Positions 5,496 to 9,690 of a DNA stretch of 9,690 nucleotides are shown in pieces. The number at the start of each line of letters is the position of its first letter. Positions within the stretch are counted from its first letter, which is position 1. The position numbers and the translations under genes were made by a program. The notes below the pieces were generated by a model. The model was not told the DNA's origin and did no database searches. It saw only the letters and a list, made by a program, of their open reading frames with translations. The stretch comes from an uncultured Prevotella sp. (GTDB lineage Bacteria; Bacteroidota; Bacteroidia; Bacteroidales; Bacteroidaceae). The stretch is taken from positions 1-9,690 of the forward strand of contig CALCVT010000136.1 in assembly GCA_937906495.1 (NCBI GenBank), written 5' to 3'.

Positions 5496-5800
5496 CTTTC
5501 CGTTGCGGCCCATGAACCTTCCGCTGCGGTCAAAAACTTTCCGTTTCGGTCAATGTATTTGCTGTTTCGGTCAATGAGCTTTCCGCTGCGGCCAAAAACT
5601 TTCCGCTCTGGCCAATGAGCTTTCCGTTTCGGTCAATGTGTTTGCTGTTTCGGTCAATGAGCTTTCTGCTGCGGTCAAAAACCTTCCGTTTCGGCCCATG
5701 AACCTTCCGTTTCGGTCAATGAGCATTTTCCGTTTCGGCCAAAAACTTTCCGCTTCTGCCAATGAACCTTCCGCTGTGGCAAAAACCTTTCCGCAGCCGC
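5496..5800 (+). repeat. Degenerate 20-21 bp direct-repeat array 3
   Basis: About fifteen units start near 5496, 5517, 5537, 5558, 5579, 5599, 5620, 5641, 5662, 5682, 5703, 5726, 5746, 5767 and 5787, almost all 20 or 21 bp apart. The unit is about YTTTCCGYTKCGGYCAA followed by AAAAC or TGARC. Two subtypes alternate irregularly. Most units hold CCG-N3-CGG with T-runs before and A-runs after, a pseudo-palindrome. The array fills the gap between the zinc-ribbon and membrane-protein genes. Minus-strand frames through it are repetitive and not believed coding. Confidence 0.9.
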
Positions 5801-5885
5801 AAAAAAACGATTCCCTGCGGCAACGTGGCATTGCTCCGAATGCCCGTGTGCTGCAAACTTACCCTATTATAGATATGTACGTACC

Positions 5886-6131
5886 ATGAAAACCAACATC
5901 ACCCTTCAGGAAAAATCGGCCGTCGGCATGCTGATAGCCGGGGTCATCATCGCCCTGATCGCCCTGCTCGTGCCGCCCCTGGGCCAGATACACGAGTCCG
6001 TTTGCTGGGTCTTTGCCCAATGTCTCATCTATGCCGGTTCGGTCTTCGGTGTAGCCACCTATCTGGAGCACCTGCGCAACCGCCTGTTGTCCACGCCCCC
6101 GCCTTCTCCCTCGGTTCCTGTCAAATCCTGA
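5886..6131 (+). CDS. Small two-TM membrane protein
   Basis: An 81-residue protein with two hydrophobic segments, about residues 12-32 (VGMLIAGVIIALIALLVPPL) and 38-57 (SVCWVFAQCLIYAGSVFGVA), joined by a short polar turn. The C-terminus is proline/serine-rich (STPPPSPSVPVKS). The two-TM hairpin with short ends resembles a holin or a small membrane adaptor. The amidase elsewhere in the window makes a phage-derived lysis relation conceivable, but the two genes are about 3 kb apart on opposite strands. The family is not recognised. It is followed by a terminator-like hairpin at 6148, so it probably ends a transcript. The ATG at 5886 precedes KTNITLQEKS, a polar N-terminus before the first segment. 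Confidence 0.7.
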   Translation: MKTNITLQEKSAVGMLIAGVIIALIALLVPPLGQIHESVCWVFAQCLIYAGSVFGVATYLEHLRNRLLSTPPPSPSVPVKS

Positions 6132-6147
6132 ACCTCCTGTCTTGTAT

Positions 6148-6184
6148 AGCGCCGTCCATCCTTCAAAGGGTTGGGCGGCGCTTT
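6148..6184 (+). terminator. Terminator-like hairpin after the membrane-protein gene
   Basis: AGCGCCGTCC (6148-6157) pairs with GGGCGGCGCT (6173-6182) as ten base pairs with one G-U, 17 nt after the stop codon. The T-tract is weak (TT then GCG). It separates the membrane-protein gene from the upxY promoter region. Positions 6185-6370 hold no recognised gene and no matched inverted repeats of an invertible promoter. Confidence 0.55.
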
Positions 6185-6373
6185 GCGTGGTGTCGGGTTG
6201 TGCATACGTTGGGTGACGGGCGTTTACAAAAAGGCGTTCTTTTCAGCGATTAAGGTACACAATGTATTCATAGAGTTGTCGTTTGTGGCGAACCGCTTGT
6301 CGGCATGCAGCAAGTTGCATCCTCTTAAAATAGTTACAAGATTGTTTCATATTTAAAAAGACATAACCAAAAC

Positions 6374-6404
6374 TTGGGTATTTATTAAGAAATTTCTATT
6401 TTTG
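6374..6404 (+). promoter_or_regulatory. Promoter of the upxY-led polysaccharide operon
   Basis: TTG (6374-6376), 20 bp, then TATTTTTG (6397-6404), a perfect match to TAnnTTTG with ideal spacing, in an AT-rich patch. Transcription would begin near 6411. A perfect palindrome CGGATTATCCG (6419-6429) sits just after the predicted start and could be an operator or the first leader structure. I looked for inverted repeats flanking the promoter, as in phase-variable B. fragilis capsules, and found none convincing. Confidence 0.75.
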
Positions 6405-6411
6405 CATCGTA

Positions 6412-6973
6412 CTACATACGGATTATCCGATAGGTGTGGCCGTAAAGGAGGCATTCTGAAAAAACTTATGGTCTCTCACACCCCTCATTCATCGCAGGTT
6501 TTGTACCGCGTCGGTTGATTGTCCGTATTTAGATGAAAGAGAAACGCGTGTGTCAGTGCATGCGTCATCCGAAGACCACCCGGCAGCTTGATTCGTTCGG
6601 CAGGCCGTTAGGGCGCATGGAGCCACTCTTTTTTCGCAGACAGTCAGCTCCCCGGCTGTTGTTTGTTGTACGGTCTTCTCAGAGCTGTTAATTTTATAGG
6701 GCGAAGGTTTTTACCTTTTGATGAAATGTCAACCCCCGCTGCCGTCAGTATCAATTTTCACGGCAGGTCGGGCAATCAGAGCTACATGGTATTTGCGGGA
6801 AAATCAGTTCCCGCCGAAAGGGTTTGCCGTAGCGGCAATAGCTGTAAGGCACTCTTTGTACCCTTTCGTACGGTGCAGCTCCTGGCCGAAATCCTTCCGT
6901 CCCGGTGCGCATAGCCGCCCGAAGTCAGCAGGTCCGCCCGGTTTGTCCGTGGTTTGCCGGCCTGCCAAACCCT
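6412..6973 (+). other. Long structured 5' leader of the upxY operon
   Basis: About 560 nt with no convincing gene lie between the promoter and the upxY ATG. In Bacteroides UpxY proteins act on the 5' leader of their own operon to prevent premature termination (established for B. fragilis capsules), so a long leader is expected. The first half has weak pairings, such as GGTGTG (6433-6438) with CACACC (6477-6482), and a poor terminator-like patch near 6637-6670. The second half has the strong hairpins listed separately. Confidence 0.6.
6735..6880 (+). promoter_or_regulatory. Series of four stem-loops in the upxY leader
   Basis: Hairpin 1: CTGCCGT (6739-6745) with ACGGCAG (6760-6766), extended by CCCG (6735-6738) with CGGG (6769-6772). 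Hairpin 2: GCGGGAA (6795-6801) with TTCCCGC (6808-6814), 6-nt loop. Hairpin 3: TTGCCG (6824-6829) with CGGCAA (6833-6838), 3-nt loop. Hairpin 4: AGCTG (6840-6844) with CAGCT (6876-6880), holding an inner GTAC (6858-6861) with GTAC (6868-6871). None has a long T-run, so pausing or antiterminator recognition is more likely than simple intrinsic termination (inference). Confidence 0.6.
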
Positions 6974-7864
6974 ATGGATGCGTTGATTAATACATCCGAA
7001 AGCCCGGAAGAGGCACCCTTACATCGTCTTCCACGGGAACAGCATCAACCCTGTTCCACCGCCGGTTCACCGCAGGAGTGTACAGCCGGGGTGTCCCTAG
7101 ATAGTATCCTTACCCCCGGTGCCGAACTCCCCGCCGACCATCGCTGGTACGTGCTCCGCGTGAGCTACAGCCGCGAGCGCGAGGCCCGCGACCGCCTGTT
7201 GGCCCAAGGTATTCTGGCCTATGTGCCCACCCGCCGGCGGCGCAAGGAGCAGCACGGCCGCAGGGTCAAGGTCGAGCAGAGCCTCTTGTCCAACCTGCTC
7301 TTTGTCTTTACCACCCCTGCCGAAGTAGCCCGTCTGGTTGCATCCCCCCTGCGCCCCCTTCCCGGTGCACGGAGCGGCAAACCCGCCATTCCGCTGCACT
7401 ACCTGTACGACCATACGGTCAGGGAAGGCAACGGCACCGACCGCCGCGTGGTCATTGGCCGGGCCGAGATGGCCAACTTCATCCGCTTCACCCTCACCGG
7501 CAGCGAAGTGGTGCGTACCGTCAGCGAGGAAGACTTCACCATCCGTCAGGACGAAGAAGTCGAGGTGACCGAAGGCGATTTCAAAGGGGTGCGTGGCCGC
7601 GTGGTGCGCATCAACCGTCAAACCTGTATCATGGTCGACCTTCGTCCCGTCTGTATGGTCGCCTCGGCCTACATTCCCAAAGGCTGGCTCCGTAAGGTGT
7701 CCGGTGAAGAACCGCAGGATGCCGCACCGAAAAACACCCCGCAGTCCGCTGCCGTAAAAAGCAAAGACGCACCGCACAAACTAAAGCCCCACCAAGGCAG
7801 GCCGCCCGCCACGCAGCCGGCCGGTAAGATGAAAGGACAAGAACCCCCTGCAGCCAACAGCTGA
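6974..7864 (+). CDS. upxY: UpxY-family NusG-like transcription antiterminator
   Basis: The 296-residue protein regulates transcription elongation of the polysaccharide operon. The NusG N-terminal (NGN) domain starts at WYVLRVSYSREREARDRL (residues 58-75) and includes GILAYVPTRR and SLLSNLLFVFTT, the usual order in UpxY and RfaH/NusG relatives. A KOW-type segment, EVEVTEGDFKGVRGRVVRIN, lies at about 195-214. UpxY proteins bind polymerase near their own leader and stop early termination of the cognate operon. This copy has a ~57-residue N-terminal and a ~50-residue Lys/Pro/Gln-rich C-terminal extension; UpxY proteins known to me are nearer 170-200 residues. The ATG at 6974 is preferred over the in-frame ATG at 6905, since residues encoded between them overlap structured leader-like sequence and have no domain character. 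No upxZ (the usual antagonist gene) follows; the next gene is the sugar transferase. The family call is firm; the start is less so. Confidence 0.88.
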   Translation: MDALINTSESPEEAPLHRLPREQHQPCSTAGSPQECTAGVSLDSILTPGAELPADHRWYVLRVSYSREREARDRLLAQGILAYVPTRRRRKEQHGRRVKVEQSLLSNLLFVFTTPAEVARLVASPLRPLPGARSGKPAIPLHYLYDHTVREGNGTDRRVVIGRAEMANFIRFTLTGSEVVRTVSEEDFTIRQDEEVEVTEGDFKGVRGRVVRINRQTCIMVDLRPVCMVASAYIPKGWLRKVSGEEPQDAAPKNTPQSAAVKSKDAPHKLKPHQGRPPATQPAGKMKGQEPPAANS

Positions 7865-7899
7865 CCCCTGTTGCCCGTAAGCGTTGTAAATATCCGGCT

Positions 7900-8101
7900 G
7901 TACCCGGCAAAGTTCCGGTACTCCGGGCATCCTGAGTCTGGCATCTTGGGTAACCGTCCGGTACTTGGGGCGAACGCCTCCGTTCGGTGCCGCTCCGGTT
8001 TCCGGCAGCACCTTTCGTGATGTCAGCTAAGTTGTGCCGCTCCATTCCTTGTAACAAATCAATTACTCTATAGGTAACGTCAGGGCCTTGGGCCCGAACC
8101 T
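7900..8101 (+). other. Structured 260-bp gap between upxY and the transferase gene
   Basis: Three hairpins can be drawn: GTACC (7900-7904) with GGTAC (7917-7921) plus inner GG/CC pairs; CGAACG (7971-7976) with CGTTCG (7981-7986) around CCTC; and GGGCC (8083-8087) with GGCCC (8091-8095). None has a T-run. No gene or clear promoter was found, so upxY and the transferase gene are probably cotranscribed with an untranslated spacer. Confidence 0.45.
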
Positions 8102-8124
8102 AACCTTCAAACACATTTACGTTT

Positions 8125-9246
8125 ATGGTCATAGCCCTTATCCTCTTAGGATTTTTGCTCAGCGTAGCCATCACCTCGCTGATTATTCCCAAAATCATTC
8201 TTATCTCCTTCAAAAAGAAACTCTTCGACACCGTCGACGAGCGCAAGGTGCACACCGGCATTGTTCCCCGTTTGGGAGGAGTAGCTTTTACGCCCGCCAT
8301 CCTGCTCAGTGTCGGTATGGTCTTCGGCATTACGGCCCTGACCGGCGATTTGGGCGATGCTACCAATATGCCTGCAATAGGCTCCAGTCTGGCCCTCTCG
8401 CTCTGTGCCATGATGCTGCTCTACCTCGAAGGCGTTTCCGACGACCTTATCGGCGTGGGCTACAAGGCCAAGTTCGTGGTGCAGATACTCAGCGCCCTCA
8501 TGATTGTGCTCTCCGGCGTATGGGTCAACGACCTTTACGGCCTCTTTGGGGTTTATGAAATACCCAATTGGGTAGGTATGCCCTTGAGTGTGCTGCTCAT
8601 TGTGTATTGCATCAACGCCATCAATCTGATAGACGGTATCGACGGACTGGCCAGCGGTTTGAGTTGTGTGGCCCTCTTCTTTATGGCCTGTATCTTTGTT
8701 TTTATCGGCGAATATGTCTATGCACTCATCGCCTTTGCCACCCTTGGCACGCTCATTCCATTCTTCCGCTTCAATGTGTTCGGCAGTGCCGACAAGCACA
8801 ATAAAATCTTTATGGGCGACTGTGGCAGCCAGACCATCGGACTCATCCTGGGGCTGTTGGCCGTGCGTCTGAGCATGTACCATGCCGAAGCTGCCTTCCA
8901 TCTGCCCAATGCGCTGGTCTTTGCTTTTGCACTGCTCATTGTGCCCTGTCTCGATGTCATTCGGGTAATGATGGGCCGCATACGTCGTGGCAAGAATCCT
9001 TTCCTGCCCGACCGTACCCACATTCACCACAAGTTTCTCGACCTTGGTATGAGCCACCGCACCGCTATGAGCACCATTTTGATGTTGGCTGCGTTTTTTG
9101 CTATTTTCAACTTACTTTTGATTTCTTCGCTGAACATCAACCTCCTGTTGGCTCTCAACATAGTCCTTTGGTGTCTGGCCAACCTGTGGATAAACGGATT
9201 GATCCGTCACCATCAGGCCCGCGAGGCAAAGGAGCATGCAGCGTAG
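8125..9246 (+). CDS. WecA/MraY-type undecaprenyl-phosphate sugar-1-phosphate transferase
   Basis: This 373-residue inner-membrane enzyme should transfer a sugar-1-phosphate from a UDP-sugar to undecaprenyl phosphate, the first step of a polysaccharide repeat unit. Family motifs appear in order: DERKVHTGIVPRLGG (38-52), the catalytic-site DDLIG (106-110), NAINLIDGIDGLA (164-176) including the key DGxDGL, FFRFN (213-217), MGDCGS (230-235) and the cytoplasmic HIHH loop (299-302, within PDRTHIHHKF) typical of the WecA/TagO/WbcO branch. About ten to eleven hydrophobic segments are visible. Length matches the family. The HIHH loop and the polysaccharide context favour a HexNAc-1-phosphate donor such as UDP-GlcNAc rather than the MraY pentapeptide, but the donor cannot be read from sequence alone. 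It is the first biosynthetic gene after upxY. Its last ~70 codons (from about 9033) recur downstream as two broken copies. Confidence 0.94.
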   Translation: MVIALILLGFLLSVAITSLIIPKIILISFKKKLFDTVDERKVHTGIVPRLGGVAFTPAILLSVGMVFGITALTGDLGDATNMPAIGSSLALSLCAMMLLYLEGVSDDLIGVGYKAKFVVQILSALMIVLSGVWVNDLYGLFGVYEIPNWVGMPLSVLLIVYCINAINLIDGIDGLASGLSCVALFFMACIFVFIGEYVYALIAFATLGTLIPFFRFNVFGSADKHNKIFMGDCGSQTIGLILGLLAVRLSMYHAEAAFHLPNALVFAFALLIVPCLDVIRVMMGRIRRGKNPFLPDRTHIHHKFLDLGMSHRTAMSTILMLAAFFAIFNLLLISSLNINLLLALNIVLWCLANLWINGLIRHHQAREAKEHAA

Positions 9247-9256
9247 CGGGTAAAGA

Positions 9257-9478
9257 GTTTCTCGACCTTGGTATGAGCCACCGCACCGCTAGGAGCACCA
9301 TTTTGATGCTGGCTGCATGTCGTGCTTATCTTTTTGGGCCATATTTAATTTGTTGCTCATCTCCTCGCTCAACATCAACCTCCTCTTGGCCCTCAACATC
9401 CTCCTGTGGTGCTTGGCCAACCTGTGGATAAACGGCCTTGATCCGTCACCACCAGAAGCGCGAGGAGCAGGCAGCGTA
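9257..9478 (+). pseudogene. Truncated, frameshifted copy of the transferase 3' end (copy B)
   Basis: Corresponds to about residues 302-373 of the gene at 8125, offset by 224 bp. Its first 60 bases (9257-9316) match 9033-9092 at all but two positions. After that it carries a 14-bp length gain relative to the intact gene and later a one-base gain (near 9435), which together break the frame; an in-frame stop appears at 9429-9431. In the shifted frame FWAIFNLLLISSLNINLLLA and LLWCLANLWING are still readable, with mostly synonymous changes from the intact gene. It ends in GCAGCGTAA like the parent. It has no start, no upstream part and no promoter. Confidence 0.85.
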
Positions 9479-9516
9479 AAGCGTTGTGTAAGCAGGGAGT
9501 AGGAGAGTAACCGTAC

Positions 9517-9690
9517 CTCGACCTTGGCATGAGTCACCGCACCGCCATGAGTACCATCCTCATGTTAGCAGCCTGTCGTGTTGATGTTTTTGGGCTATAT
9601 TTAATTTGCTTTTAATCTCCTCCCTCAACATCAATCTCCTCTTGGCCCTCAACATCCTCCTGTGGTGCTTGGCCAACCTGTGGATAAACG
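9517..9690 (+). pseudogene. Second truncated copy of the transferase 3' end (copy C), runs off the window
   Basis: Begins CTCGACCTTGG, 256 bp after the same word in copy B. It encodes LDLGMSHRTAMSTILMLAA, then shows the same 14-bp-longer junction as copy B and a stop soon after. In the shifted frame FWAIFNLLLISSLNINLLLA is intact. The last 55 bases before the window edge appear identical to copy B. Its head differs from the intact gene at about nine of the first 56 positions, far more than copy B does, so it is an older or independently derived tail. Confidence 0.8.

Noticed and set aside
12..5800. The arrays as CRISPR
   Set aside because: Units are degenerate and contiguous with no conserved repeat alternating with unique spacers, and no cas genes are present.
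5571..5889. Reading frames on both strands through array 3
   Set aside because: The peptides simply repeat the 21-bp DNA unit with frame changes where units are 20 bp; no start context or domain.
6240..6560. Invertible promoter before upxY
   Set aside because: I searched both sides of the promoter for matching inverted repeats of the B. fragilis type and saw only short chance matches such as ATACGGA (6417-6423) against TCCGTAT (6522-6528).
7097..7777. 226-codon minus-strand frame opposite upxY
   Set aside because: Antisense shadow with no domain character; the plus frame has clear NGN and KOW motifs.
7971..7986. CGAACG-CCTC-CGTTCG as a recombinase crossover site
   Set aside because: It resembles the GTTC/GAAC theme of some invertase sites, but there is no partner copy elsewhere in the window.
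8146..9057. 303-codon minus-strand frame opposite the transferase gene
   Set aside because: It is an antisense shadow; the plus-strand frame carries every family motif.

Overview
The window looks like a chromosomal segment of a Bacteroidales bacterium (Bacteroides/Phocaeicola/Prevotella-type, with roughly balanced GC), at the start of a capsular or surface polysaccharide locus. Three things point there. First, the gene set: a UpxY-type NusG-like antiterminator, then a WecA/MraY-type initiating sugar-phosphate transferase, preceded by the HU-like protein, DUF4248-like protein and N-acetylmuramoyl-L-alanine amidase that commonly sit beside such loci. Second, promoters of the Bacteroidetes type (TTG about 20 bp before TAnnTTTG). 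Third, the lack of clear Shine-Dalgarno sequences before the genes.

Layout. Positions 1-3870 are mostly minus-strand: an amidase (2854-2375), a DnaT/DnaD-like protein with a 13-residue tandem-repeat tail (2230-1106) and a DnaC-type helicase-loader ATPase (966-322). Further upstream on the same strand is a small DUF4248-like gene (3867-3634). Plus-strand genes start at 4447: an HU-like DNA-binding protein, a small four-cysteine zinc-ribbon protein (5239-5475) and a two-TM membrane protein (5886-6131). A strong promoter near 6390 and a leader of about 560 nt rich in perfect stem-loops precede upxY (6974-7864). The MraY/WecA-like transferase follows (8125-9246), and after it come two decayed extra copies of that gene's 3' end running to the window edge.

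How the parts may work together (inference). UpxY would let RNA polymerase read through its own structured leader into the polysaccharide operon, whose first enzyme loads the first sugar phosphate onto undecaprenyl phosphate. The left half looks like a replication or phage-derived housekeeping module: helicase loader, primosome-like partner, cell-wall amidase and HU-like protein.

Signals not explained by the genes: (1) three intergenic arrays at 12-175, 3059-3225 and 5496-5800 built from one 20-21 bp unit that carries a CCG-N3-CGG dyad, all in the same orientation and spaced at about two DNA turns; (2) a 128-nt element at 3423-3550 that folds as a four-way junction, with a candidate promoter before it and a terminator after it; (3) serial 3'-tail remnants of the transferase gene, one of them a mosaic; (4) the 39-bp in-frame repeats in the DnaT-like gene. 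No tRNA, rRNA, CRISPR array, transposase, integrase or reverse transcriptase was seen.
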